Shown here piece after piece: positions 7,526 through 15,674 of a stretch of 39,249 nt of DNA (the first letter of the stretch is position 1; every line of letters begins with the position of its first letter). The DNA is from a filamentous cyanobacterium Phorm 6 (lineage in GTDB: Bacteria; Cyanobacteriota; Cyanobacteriia; Cyanobacteriales; Microcoleaceae). The position numbers were made by a program, and so were the translations under genes. Where the stretch lies: positions 1-39,249 of the forward strand of contig PVWI01000017.1 of NCBI GenBank assembly GCA_003003725.1. The letters run 5' to 3'. The notes under the pieces are model-generated. The model was not told where the DNA came from. It ran no database searches and worked only from the letters and a program-made list of their open reading frames with translations.

Positions 7526-9490
7526 ATGAAAATTAGCAAAACAAATTGGAAATACATTTTTTGGCTGGGCCCTCTCCTTACCGCAGCCGGGTTAACAGCA
7601 AGACTCCTATCCTCCGCATGGGAACCCCTGACAGTCGGTTTAGTAATTGCCGGCATAGTGACGATCGCACTTTGGCTGCTATCTTTAACTTACGAACAAG
7701 GCTTTTGGGGAAAACGTTCCACTCAAGCCAGTACCAACGCCCTGATTGCTACCCTCGCCGTCTTCCTGATTCTCGGGGTAATTAACTTCATCGCCTTTCG
7801 CTATCCCGTCCGCATCGACTTAACCGAAAGCAAACAATTTACCCTCGCCCCCCAGACTCAACAAATCCTGCGAAACCTGCAACAACCGGTCAAAGTTTTG
7901 GTGTTTGATCCCACCCAAAATCCCCAAATTAAAGAATTACTGCAAAGCTACAAACGCGAAGGAGGCGAAAAATTCCAATTCGAGTTTGTAGACCCCCTGT
8001 CCCAACCGGGAAAAGCCCGGGAATTTAGCATTACGAGTATCGGAGAAATTTACCTACAATCTGGTGACAAAAAACAGGTACTACAAAAAGGCGGTACTGC
8101 TTTTGGTAGCGACCCAAATCAAGGACTTTCTGAAATAAAACTTACCAATGGCTTAGAAGAAATACTCAGTACCCGCAATCCCACTGTCTACTTTTTGCAA
8201 GGTAAAGGAGAACGCCCGATAAAGGAAGGTCAAGGCGGAATTCAGCAAGCTGAAAAAGCCCTGAAAGACAAATACTATAATGCCAAAACGCTAAATTTGG
8301 CAGAAAGTAAACAAATACCAGAAGATGCAGATGCTTTAATTATGGCTGGACTGGAAAAACCATTTTCAGATACAGAAATTAAAGCACTTCAAGCTTATTT
8401 CGATCGCGGCGGCAGTCTATTCTTAATGGTAGACCCGGGAATTAATACGGGATTGGACAAAATTCTGCAAGAATGGGGCGTAAAACTAGACAATCGTCTG
8501 GCTATCGATGCTTCGGGCGGTGGTCAAAGATTCGGCCTCGGCCCCACGGTTCCCACAGTCAGGCGCTACGGCGAACATCCGATTACTCAAAGTTTTGGCG
8601 CTGGTATTTCATTTTATCCCTTTGCTCGTGCTTTGGAAACCTCGCCGGTAGTAGGGATAGAGGAAAAACCGCTGATTTGGACGAGTCAGGAAAGTTGGGC
8701 GGAAAGCGATTTGACGACTAAGAAATTGGAGTTTGATCCGAAGACCGATCGACAAGGCCCGTTATTATTAGGTGTAGCTTTAGTTCGATCGGCTTCTGAC
8801 AGCACTCCATCAAAGCCCTCACCCACAACATCACCATCACCCTCACCCACATCCGTCACGCCTTCACCCACAACATCGCCATCACCAACAGAATCACCAT
8901 CACCAACAACATCACCAACAACATCACCATCACCAACAACATCACCATCACCAACAACATCACCGACAGCTTCCCCAATCAGCTACTCAGTAATTGTTTC
9001 GCAAGAAGCTACACCTCCAGCATTACCGACGACTTCGCCAACACCCGCAGCAACTCCCACAACATCTCCCACACCCACACTAGAAAGTTCGCCAACACCG
9101 ACAACATCTCCTACAACATCTCCGACACCAACAACAGAAATATTTCCCACAACATCACCCACAGCATCACCCACAACATCACCCAGTCCAAAGTCAACTC
9201 CTGCTGCGCCTTCAACTCCTAGAAAAATAGCCCGCATGGTAGTGATAGGTACATCTCAATTTGTGACTAACGGTTGGTTTGACCAACAACTGAATAGCGA
9301 CGTGTTTCTCAACTCAGTCAGTTGGTTGAGTAAACCAGACCAACAAAGCTTTTCTATCAGTCCGAAAAAAGCGACAAACCGTCGCATTAATATGACTACC
9401 ATCCAAGTAGGATTACTGGTTTTAGGTTGGCTAATTTGGCCTTTACTCGGACTAGGAATTGGCGGCTTTATCTGGTGGAAGAGAAGATAA
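7526..9490 (+). CDS. GldG-like ABC auxiliary protein with Thr-Ser-Pro linker
   Basis: This 654-residue protein has two N-terminal membrane spans (about 11-28 and 34-54) and a third at about 71-91. A large extracytoplasmic domain follows, of the type found in the auxiliary component of gliding-motility ABC systems (GldG/ABC_transp_aux). The marker RIDLTESKQFTLAPQT sits right after TM3. A final span lies at about 627-648, ending in a Trp-Lys-Arg-Arg tail. Residues 424-565 are a Thr/Ser/Pro-rich low-complexity insertion inside the otherwise recognisable domain; the fold resumes at about 566 (RKIARMVVIGTSQF). It should form a complex with the upstream permease and ATPase. The start at 7526 is the first in-frame ATG after the heptad repeat. 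Confidence 0.86.
   Translation: MKISKTNWKYIFWLGPLLTAAGLTARLLSSAWEPLTVGLVIAGIVTIALWLLSLTYEQGFWGKRSTQASTNALIATLAVFLILGVINFIAFRYPVRIDLTESKQFTLAPQTQQILRNLQQPVKVLVFDPTQNPQIKELLQSYKREGGEKFQFEFVDPLSQPGKAREFSITSIGEIYLQSGDKKQVLQKGGTAFGSDPNQGLSEIKLTNGLEEILSTRNPTVYFLQGKGERPIKEGQGGIQQAEKALKDKYYNAKTLNLAESKQIPEDADALIMAGLEKPFSDTEIKALQAYFDRGGSLFLMVDPGINTGLDKILQEWGVKLDNRLAIDASGGGQRFGLGPTVPTVRRYGEHPITQSFGAGISFYPFARALETSPVVGIEEKPLIWTSQESWAESDLTTKKLEFDPKTDRQGPLLLGVALVRSASDSTPSKPSPTTSPSPSPTSVTPSPTTSPSPTESPSPTTSPTTSPSPTTSPSPTTSPTASPISYSVIVSQEATPPALPTTSPTPAATPTTSPTPTLESSPTPTTSPTTSPTPTTEIFPTTSPTASPTTSPSPKSTPAAPSTPRKIARMVVIGTSQFVTNGWFDQQLNSDVFLNSVSWLSKPDQQSFSISPKKATNRRINMTTIQVGLLVLGWLIWPLLGLGIGGFIWWKRR
8800..9215 (+). 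repeat. Low-complexity Thr-Ser-Pro coding repeat
   Basis: Degenerate in-frame repeats of ACATCACC/ACCAACA-type units encode runs such as TTSPSPTTSP. They make up nearly all of a 140-residue linker in the GldG-like protein. Strings of Thr/Ser/Pro like this are typical of flexible, often surface-exposed and sometimes glycosylated linkers. Confidence 0.88.
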
Positions 9491-9496
9491 TTGCGA

Positions 9497-9722
9497 AGAA
9501 AGAAGGAAGAAGGAAGAAGGACACAAATAAGATGATCCGCTTTGTTTCTTGATTTTTTTCCACCAATTTCTAATTCCCAATTCCCAATTCCCAATTACCC
9601 GTTATCGAGTAAATCCACCTAATTAAGCGTAAAATATGGATCGGTAAAAAGCTTGCTGTGTATATCTCCTTCCTTCTTCCCTCTTCCTTCTTCCTTCTTC
9701 CTTCTTCCTTCTTCCTTCTACT
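9497..9722 (+). repeat. Opposed heptad repeats between gldG-like and DUF4340 genes
   Basis: A purine-rich GAAGAAG/GGAAGAA run (about 9497-9522) is followed by ATTCCCA heptads (about 9567-9597). The pyrimidine-rich CCTTCTT run follows (about 9666-9720). The first and last are reverse complements of each other, so the gap forms a long-range inverted repeat of about 25 bp arms separated by about 145 bp. The transcript could fold across the whole gap. Confidence 0.8.
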
Positions 9723-9723
9723 T

Positions 9724-10362
9724 ATGAAATTGCAGAAAAATACATTCATATTGATAGCCGTTGCGCTAAGCATGATTGGGTTAGTTTCGTTGTTCGAGAT
9801 GCAAGTTTCTCCGCAGCAGGAAGCGGCTAAGGATGAAAAACAAAAGATTTTTACCTTCAAGTCCGATCGCGTACAATTCTTTACAGTGAAAACTCCTGAA
9901 AAAATCTTGACTTTTGAACGAGTTTATGCTACAAAAGGAGGCCATTCTAACTGGGAAATGAAATTGCCAGTGCAAGCACACGCGAGTCAGGCATCAGTGG
10001 ATTTTTTGTTAGACAGGCTAGCAACAGGAAAGAGCGATCGTACAATTAATATTACAGCCGCTCAACTGCCAGAATTCGGTCTAGACAAACCCCAAGCTAC
10101 AGTCACAGTCAAGCTAGACAACCAAGAAACTCACCGCTTAGTTTTAGGCAAAACAGACTTTAGCGGCCGCTTCTTGTACGCTCAAGCCAACCCAGCGGAA
10201 GCGCCACCTCAAAATTCTGCCCAAAATTTGCCCGTCCTGCTAGTGCCTTTTGACTTTAAAAATGCCGTCCAGCGACCTTTGTCAGAATGGAAAAAAGCAG
10301 AAGCACCCAAGACAGAGAAACCACAAAAACCCTCTCCCACGCCAAGTCCTGAGAATCAATAG
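9724..10362 (+). CDS. DUF4340 domain membrane-anchored protein
   Basis: From the ATG at 9724 this gives 212 residues with one N-terminal membrane span (about 7-24). A soluble DUF4340-type domain follows (about 38-190), including QFFTVKTPEK, LDRLATGKSDR and FGLDKPQATVTV segments. The tail is Lys/Pro-rich. DUF4340 proteins usually follow GldG-like genes in bacterial operons, which supports the call. The frame is open further upstream to a GTG at 9658, but that stretch only translates the CTTCTTC heptads. No ribosome-binding site is visible before 9724 because the repeat abuts the start. Role: likely a periplasmic accessory of the gliding-type ABC complex (inference). Confidence 0.8.
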   Translation: MKLQKNTFILIAVALSMIGLVSLFEMQVSPQQEAAKDEKQKIFTFKSDRVQFFTVKTPEKILTFERVYATKGGHSNWEMKLPVQAHASQASVDFLLDRLATGKSDRTINITAAQLPEFGLDKPQATVTVKLDNQETHRLVLGKTDFSGRFLYAQANPAEAPPQNSAQNLPVLLVPFDFKNAVQRPLSEWKKAEAPKTEKPQKPSPTPSPENQ

Positions 10363-10413
10363 ATAGCCCGCGCGATTTTGAGATGCTGTACCATTCTCAA
10401 TAAGCCTTTTATG

Positions 10414-10481
10414 AACAGGCTCTCGGGCCTGTTCCACAAAGAGTGAATTTTCTTCTTGTGGAACAGGCCGGAGAGCCTGTT
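10414..10481 (+). terminator. 26-bp inverted repeat after the gliding-type operon
   Basis: Arms at 10414-10439 and 10456-10481 are complementary at 25 of 26 positions, with a 16-base loop. The arms contain AACAGGCTCTC and GAGAGCCTGTT. It begins 51 bases after the DUF4340 stop codon and could end transcription or act as a protective 3' hairpin. It lacks a T-run and therefore may instead be a dispersed palindromic repeat (MITE-like) rather than a classical terminator. Confidence 0.6.
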
Positions 10482-10612
10482 GCGCTCTGAGATAAAATCT
10501 AAAGAACAAATTCTAAAACCTCTCAATTCCAACATTCCTCGCCTAAAATACAGAAAAGTCTAAACTTAAACTGTATTTAAGCGGCGTGCATTAACCCCAG
10601 GAAAGGGCGAAT

Positions 10613-11743
10613 ATGTTTCAGACAGCACTCAATCAAGGTACGACAGCAACGGATACAGCGCTTGACGTTGAACTCCGCAAGGTCTTTAAGGTATTTAATG
10701 GCGAAACCGCAGTTCGCGGAGTTGACCTCAGCATTCGCCAAGGAGAATTTTTTAGCATTCTCGGCCCTTCCGGCTGTGGTAAGACTACGACGCTGCGGTT
10801 AATCGCTGGTTTCGAGACTCCCTCGGCGGGCGAATTGATGATTCGCGGCCAGTCGATGACTAACACTCCGGCTTACCGCCGTCCGGTAAATACTGTGTTT
10901 CAAAGTTATGCTTTGTTCGGACACATGAATGTCTGGGACAATATTGCTTTTGGATTGCGGATTAAAAAGCTACCGAAAGCGGAAATTGAAGAACGGGTAC
11001 GGGAAGTTTTGCAATTGGTGAAAATGGAATCTTTCGCCAACAGGTTTCCTGGTCAAATGTCGGGCGGCCAGCAGCAGCGGGTGGCTTTGGCGAGAGCTCT
11101 GGTAAATCGACCGGCGGTTCTACTTCTGGATGAGCCCCTCGGTGCTCTGGATTTGAAGTTGCGGAAGCAGATGCAGTTGGAATTGTCGAATTTGCATCAA
11201 GAATTGGGCTTGACTTTTGTGATGGTGACTCACGACCAAGAAGAGGCGATGAGTCTTTCTGACCGGATTGCGGTGATGCACGAGGGCAGGATTGAGCAAA
11301 TTGGCTCTCCTGAAGAAATTTATGAGTGCCCGCAGTCGGCTTTTGTGGCGGATTTTATTGGTGATACGAATTTGTTTTCTGGTACGGTGGAGTCGATCGA
11401 CCGATCGACTCTCACAGTTCGCACATCAACTAATCTGAAAATAATCGTTCAGCAGTCGGATATGTGGAGTGGTGTCATCGGCGATTCTGTGAAGGTTAGC
11501 GTCCGGCCCGAAAAAGTATATTTGAATCTCTACCAACCGGAAGTTTCGGTCAACTGTTTTGAAGGGCGACTCAAAAATATTATGTACATGGGTACGCACG
11601 TTCATTACGTGGTTGAGTTGTCGTCGGGCGATAAAATTACGGTGCGCCAGCCAAATACAGGCGGCACTTTCCCAGACCCGCATACGCCGATTTATGCCTA
11701 CTGGGGAACTACTGATTGTCTCGCTTTGGGCGATCGAAAATAA
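10613..11743 (+). CDS. potA: Spermidine/putrescine-type ABC importer ATPase PotA
   Basis: This 376-residue ATPase has Walker A at 51-59 (GPSGCGKTT), Q-loop Gln97, signature Ser150-Gly-Gly-Gln, Walker B Asp173-Glu174 and switch His207. A C-terminal TOBE-type regulatory region (about 240-370) is present. Length and the motif [16 protein letters not shown] match PotA of the polyamine import family. A strong AGGAAAGGGCG element precedes the ATG. It leads a potA-potD-potB-potC set encoding a complete importer, whose substrate could be spermidine, putrescine or a related cation. In cyanobacteria this family is often annotated as polyamine transport without direct proof. Confidence 0.92.
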   Translation: MFQTALNQGTTATDTALDVELRKVFKVFNGETAVRGVDLSIRQGEFFSILGPSGCGKTTTLRLIAGFETPSAGELMIRGQSMTNTPAYRRPVNTVFQSYALFGHMNVWDNIAFGLRIKKLPKAEIEERVREVLQLVKMESFANRFPGQMSGGQQQRVALARALVNRPAVLLLDEPLGALDLKLRKQMQLELSNLHQELGLTFVMVTHDQEEAMSLSDRIAVMHEGRIEQIGSPEEIYECPQSAFVADFIGDTNLFSGTVESIDRSTLTVRTSTNLKIIVQQSDMWSGVIGDSVKVSVRPEKVYLNLYQPEVSVNCFEGRLKNIMYMGTHVHYVVELSSGDKITVRQPNTGGTFPDPHTPIYAYWGTTDCLALGDRK

Positions 11744-11747
11744 TTAT

Positions 11748-11902
11748 GAAGGAAGAAGGAAGAAGGAAGAAGGAAGAAGGAAGAAGGAAGAAGTAAGAAG
11801 GAAGAAGGAAGAAGGAAAAAAATAATTCAACCTTTTTCAATTACCGATTCCCGATTACCAATTCCCAATTACCAATTACCAATTACCAATTCTCAATTCC
11901 CA
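11748..11902 (+). repeat. GGAAGAA and ATTACCA heptad repeats between potA and potD
   Basis: About nine GGAAGAA units (11750-11818) are followed by a run of AATTACC/AATTCCC units (about 11838-11902), then a few AAAATC-type units up to the potD start. Here the purine-rich strand is the coding strand, the reverse of the arrangement at 6303-6397. Confidence 0.9.
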
Positions 11903-11945
11903 TTCCTGAATCAAAAATCAAAAATCAGAAATCTAAAATCAAACT

Positions 11946-13076
11946 GTGCCTCCAACTAATCTACCAATTTCCAGGTTTTGCAGGGCTAATTCTACACGTC
12001 GTCATTTCCTAAGAAATTCGGCGGCGACAATCTCCGGCTTAGCCCTTTCTAGTTGCGGCTGGAGACTTGCAGACGTACAATCTGCCCCTCCCGTCAAAGG
12101 TAATGCTGACCAACTCTTTATCTACACTTGGGCCGGCTATACGGATGAAGCTTTGCTCGATCGCTTTGCCGAAAAAACAGGCATCCGCGTAGTTGCAGAC
12201 GTATTTAGCTCCAACGAAGAGATGCTGGCTAGAGTTCAAGCTGGGGGCGGCAGGGCTTACAGCATCATTTACCCGTCTGACTACATGGTGATTCAGATGG
12301 CGCAGCTAGGTCTGTTGAGCCAATTAGACCACTCGATTTTAGGCGGACTCGATCGGCTAAAAAAGCAGTTCCAAAACCCTGTCTATGACCCAGGAAACCG
12401 CTACAGCGTAGCTTTGGCTTGGGGAACCACAGGCCTAATTTACAACAGCGAACAGCTCAAGGAATCTCCAGAAGATTGGAGTTATTTGTGGAAACACAAA
12501 CAGGAGTTGAAAAAGCGAATGACGCTAGCCAGCGATGTTCGAGAAGTCATGGGCGCTGCGTTACGGATGCTGGGCTATTCCCTGAATTCTACGAACCCAG
12601 AGCAAGTCAAAAAAGCTTACGAAAAGTTGGTAGAGTTAAAACCGTCGATCGCCTCTTTTACGACTGACGCTTGGCGGCCGCAAATTCTGACGGGAGATTT
12701 GAAACTAGCCATGTGTTACTCTTCTGATGCCAATGAAGTAATTCCAGATAATGACAAATTGCGCTACGTTGTGCCAAGCAGCGGTTCTTCCCTGTGGACT
12801 GACACTTTAGTAATTCCTAAAGGTGCTCCGAATCCCGAAGCAGCTTATAAATGGATTAACTTTATGCTGCAACCAGATGTTGCTGCTTCTTTAGTAGAGC
12901 GGTTGAGTTTTTCAACTCCTTCGGAAGATGCTTTTAGTTTATTGTCTCCGGAAGTTAGAGAAAATCCAATTCTTTTCCCCTCGGAAGCTATTTTGAAAAA
13001 TTGCGAAGGTGTTGCTCCAGTAGGAAAATTCATCGACGTGTACGATCGCTATTGGACTAAATTAACCAGTGGCTAA
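11946..13076 (+). CDS. potD: Polyamine-type ABC substrate-binding lipoprotein PotD
   Basis: This 376-residue protein belongs to the spermidine/putrescine-binding family (extracellular solute-binding, class F type; YTWAGYTDE segment). The N-terminus has a twin-arginine-like TRRHFLR motif at 17-23, followed by a hydrophobic stretch and a lipobox LSSC with Cys37. This suggests Tat export and lipid anchoring. The GTG start at 11946 is chosen because the Tat and lipobox signals need this N-terminus and no in-frame ATG precedes them. It sits 202 bp after potA. It captures the substrate outside the inner membrane for PotBC. Confidence 0.9.
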   Translation: MPPTNLPISRFCRANSTRRHFLRNSAATISGLALSSCGWRLADVQSAPPVKGNADQLFIYTWAGYTDEALLDRFAEKTGIRVVADVFSSNEEMLARVQAGGGRAYSIIYPSDYMVIQMAQLGLLSQLDHSILGGLDRLKKQFQNPVYDPGNRYSVALAWGTTGLIYNSEQLKESPEDWSYLWKHKQELKKRMTLASDVREVMGAALRMLGYSLNSTNPEQVKKAYEKLVELKPSIASFTTDAWRPQILTGDLKLAMCYSSDANEVIPDNDKLRYVVPSSGSSLWTDTLVIPKGAPNPEAAYKWINFMLQPDVAASLVERLSFSTPSEDAFSLLSPEVRENPILFPSEAILKNCEGVAPVGKFIDVYDRYWTKLTSG

Positions 13077-13216
13077 TCTTAATTTTTTCCATAAATTTCA
13101 TGTAGATTTCGATTTACCGTGGGGGCGTGTTTAGGAGATTATTTATTTTAGCGGTAGATTGCCGGTCGTTGGTGTCAAATCTAGCCTGAAACCCTCTATA
13201 TCTCTGGCTGGTAGCT

Positions 13217-13311
13217 GAGTCTCGATCCCCCCTAGCCCCCCTTAATAAGGGGGGGACAAGAGTCTTCTCAAAGTCCCCCTTATTAAGGGGGATTTAGGGG
13301 GATCGGGACTC
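13217..13311 (+). repeat. Long inverted repeat between potD and potB
   Basis: Arms at about 13217-13257 and 13273-13311 are complementary over roughly 39 bases with a few mismatches. They contain CCCCCCTTAATAAGGGGGG and CCCCCTTATTAAGGGGG, each itself a palindrome. The loop is about 15 bases. It lies in the only long gap (341 bp) of the pot operon. It could be a MITE-like repeat, and in the mRNA it could partly terminate or stabilise the potAD part. The rest of 13077-13417 shows no gene. Confidence 0.75.
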
Positions 13312-13417
13312 GAATAAAAGGGATATTTATCATGGGTTTCAGGCTTGAGTAGACACCAGTGATTGCTGGTGAAACCCACCTCGACAAATCACAACTCAAA
13401 AATCAAAACACTTATTT

Positions 13418-14329
13418 ATGGCTGTTTCCACTCAAGCTCCTCCTCCTACTCCTCCGAGTTCTCCGTCGAAGGCTGAAACTGTTTCTCCCTGGTCATCTTG
13501 GATAGGGCCGCTAGCATTGCTTGGCCCTTCTGGCTTATTCCTGATTTTATTATTAGTAATACCAACTCTGGTGATTTTTCAGCTTAGTTTGGTGCCGAAT
13601 ATTAAGCCGGGAGATTTGGTGAATCCTTCGGGAATCGGCAATTACCTGCGAGTGTTTGAACCGCTGAATTTGCAGGTGATGGGTCGATCGCTCTTTTTCG
13701 CCACAGGAACGACTATTCTGTGTTTACTGCTAGGATTTCCCGTCGCTTACTGGATAGCTCTCAATGTCTCGCCCAAGTGGCGGAATTTAACGTTGTTGGG
13801 CTTTGTGTTGCCGCTGTGGACTTCTTCACTTTTGCGATCGTATGCTTGGATTACAATTCTGCGTCCTACGGGCGTTCTCAACTCGCTCCTAGCCCTTGTA
13901 GGCATTCCTCCTCTAGAATTGCTAAATCAAAGTTCCGCCGTTCTCATCGGCATGGCATACAGCTATTTGCCATATATTGTGACAGTTCTCTACGCTTCCT
14001 TGGAAAAGCTCGATCGCAGATTGCTAGAAGCATCTCAGGATTTGGGCGCGAATCCGGTAGAAACTTTCTGGAAAGTGACAGTACCGCAGACGATGCCGGG
14101 GATTGCGGCTGGTTCTTTGCTAGTATTTATTAGCTGTTTGGGCGATTTTGTCGATCCAGAGTTGCTCGGTGGAGCTTCCAGCATGACGGCGGCTCGTTTA
14201 ATTTACAATCAGTTTTTGGGGGCGACTCAAAATTGGGGGCTAGGATCGGCTCTGAGTATGGTATTAATTTTTGCAGTGAGTATCGGAATTGCACTTTTAC
14301 TCAAATATGGCGATCGTAATGCAGTTTAA
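13418..14329 (+). CDS. potB: Polyamine-type ABC permease PotB
   Basis: This 303-residue permease has a Pro/Thr-rich cytoplasmic N-terminus and six membrane spans. The EAA loop ASQDLGANPVETFWKVTVP at about 207-225 contacts PotA. It matches the PotB half of the PotBC channel. No clear ribosome-binding site precedes the ATG; the region upstream is A-rich with the long inverted repeat about 110 bp away. Confidence 0.9.
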   Translation: MAVSTQAPPPTPPSSPSKAETVSPWSSWIGPLALLGPSGLFLILLLVIPTLVIFQLSLVPNIKPGDLVNPSGIGNYLRVFEPLNLQVMGRSLFFATGTTILCLLLGFPVAYWIALNVSPKWRNLTLLGFVLPLWTSSLLRSYAWITILRPTGVLNSLLALVGIPPLELLNQSSAVLIGMAYSYLPYIVTVLYASLEKLDRRLLEASQDLGANPVETFWKVTVPQTMPGIAAGSLLVFISCLGDFVDPELLGGASSMTAARLIYNQFLGATQNWGLGSALSMVLIFAVSIGIALLLKYGDRNAV

Positions 14330-14334
14330 GAAGA

Positions 14335-14489
14335 AGGAAGAAGGAAGAAGGAAGAAGGAAGAAGGAAGAAGGAAGAAGGAAAACAAATAATTCTACTTTT
14401 TGCGATTACCAATTACCAATTCCCAATTCCCAATTCCCGATTACCAATTACCAATTACCAATCACCAATCACCAATTACCAATTCCCGA
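14335..14489 (+). repeat. GGAAGAA and ATTACCA heptad repeats between potB and potC
   Basis: Six to seven GGAAGAA units (14335-14380) are followed by about twelve AATTACC/AATTCCC/AATCACC units (14404-14489). The order and strand are the same as in the potA-potD gap, so the two gaps appear to carry copies of the same composite spacer. Confidence 0.9.
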
Positions 14490-14499
14490 TTAACGAGAT

Positions 14500-15345
14500 A
14501 TGGAAAATACCGCCGACAATCCACAGGAGGAAATACAACCCGATATGTACTTAAAACCTAAATTTAAGATTTCTTGGCAGGTTATCTTTGCCGTTTTGAT
14601 GTTTTTTTATATGTACCTGCCCATTCTGGTACTCACATTTTACAGCTTTAACAAATCGCGCTTTAGCGCCGGCTGGGAAGGATTTACCTTAGATTGGTAC
14701 GTTAAATTATTTAGCGATACGCGGATTTTAATTGCTCTGAGAAACAGTTTAACAGTGGCTGTTTGTGCAGTTGCTATCTCGGCTGTACTCGGCACTCTCA
14801 TGGCTGTTGGTTTAGCCCGCTACCGCTTTCCGGGCAAAAGCTTATATCAGGGAGTTTCATATTTGCCGATTATTATTCCAGATATTGCGAGTGCGGTTGC
14901 GACTCTGGTATTTTTAGCAGCGCTGGCTATTCCCCTCAGTTTGTGGACAATTGTCGCGGCTCACGTTGTATTTTGTTTGGCTTACATTGCTCTAGCTGTT
15001 TCTACTAGATTGGCAGATTTAAACCCGTCTTTAGAAGAAGCAGCCTTGGATTTGGGGGCGACACCTGTAGAAGCTTTTATTCAGGTTTTATTACCTCAAT
15101 TATTACCTGGTATTGTTTCTGGTTGTCTGCTGTCTTTTGTCCTCAGCATGGACGATTTTTTGATTGCCAGTTTTACCGCAGGTAGCGGAACTACAACTTT
15201 GCCGATGGAAATTTTTAGTCGGATTCGGACTGGGGTGAAACCTGATATTAATGCTTTGAGCGTGCTGTTGATAGTAGGTTCGGGAGGATTGGCGTTTTTA
15301 GCGGAATATTTGCGCGGGCGGGGCGACCAAAAACGGGCTAATTAG
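14500..15345 (+). CDS. potC: Polyamine-type ABC permease PotC
   Basis: This 281-residue permease has six membrane spans and the EAA loop ALDLGATPVEAFIQVLLP at about 183-200, matching PotC. It completes the importer with PotA, PotB and PotD. An alternative ATG at 14545 (residue 16) has AGGAGG 14 bases upstream, a somewhat long spacing. The ATG at 14500 lacks a good site, so the true start is uncertain. The extra 15 residues are acidic and polar. Confidence 0.9.
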   Translation: MENTADNPQEEIQPDMYLKPKFKISWQVIFAVLMFFYMYLPILVLTFYSFNKSRFSAGWEGFTLDWYVKLFSDTRILIALRNSLTVAVCAVAISAVLGTLMAVGLARYRFPGKSLYQGVSYLPIIIPDIASAVATLVFLAALAIPLSLWTIVAAHVVFCLAYIALAVSTRLADLNPSLEEAALDLGATPVEAFIQVLLPQLLPGIVSGCLLSFVLSMDDFLIASFTAGSGTTTLPMEIFSRIRTGVKPDINALSVLLIVGSGGLAFLAEYLRGRGDQKRAN

Positions 15346-15347
15346 TT

Positions 15348-15384
15348 ATTAGTCATTAGTCATTAGTCATTAGTCATTAGTCAT
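15348..15384 (+). repeat. ATTAGTC heptad tandem repeat (STRR)
   Basis: About five consecutive ATTAGTC units begin two bases after the potC stop codon. This is a further heptad class in the same locus. Confidence 0.9.
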
Positions 15385-15388
15385 CCTA

Positions 15389-15447
15389 TCTTGTAGGGTG
15401 CGTCCAAAAGCACCGGCAAATCTTGTAGGGTGCGTCCAAAAGCACCG
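15389..15447 (+). repeat. Direct repeat of a 27-bp GTAGGGTGCGTCC unit
   Basis: Two identical 27-bp copies (15389-15415 and 15421-15447) are separated by 5 bases. The TAGGGTGCGTC core is a dispersed cyanobacterial repeat, seen again as inverted pairs at 15678-16015. Confidence 0.88.
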
Positions 15448-15538
15448 ACTCAACCACTGGGGGAGTGGGACACGAAGTCAACCGGTGCGCAGTGCACACC
15501 CTACAAACTGCGGTTGACCAAGAATTTCAAAGGTGGTA

Positions 15539-15651
15539 CAAGCCCCCGGATTTATCCGTGGAATCAATCCAAAATCTAAAATCTAAAATCCTCAAGCCCC
15601 CGCATTTATCCGTGGGGTCAATCTAAAATCTAAAATCTAAAATCTAAAATC
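15539..15651 (+). repeat. Tandem direct repeat ending in TCTAAAA heptads
   Basis: Two near-identical units (15539-15590 and 15593-15651) each start CAAGCCCCCG, continue with ATTTATCCGTGG, and end in a run of TCTAAAA heptads. The second has more heptads. The repeats differ in heptad number, as expected from slippage after a duplication. Confidence 0.85.
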
Positions 15652-15674
15652 GATTGACCTATCAATCAAAGTCG

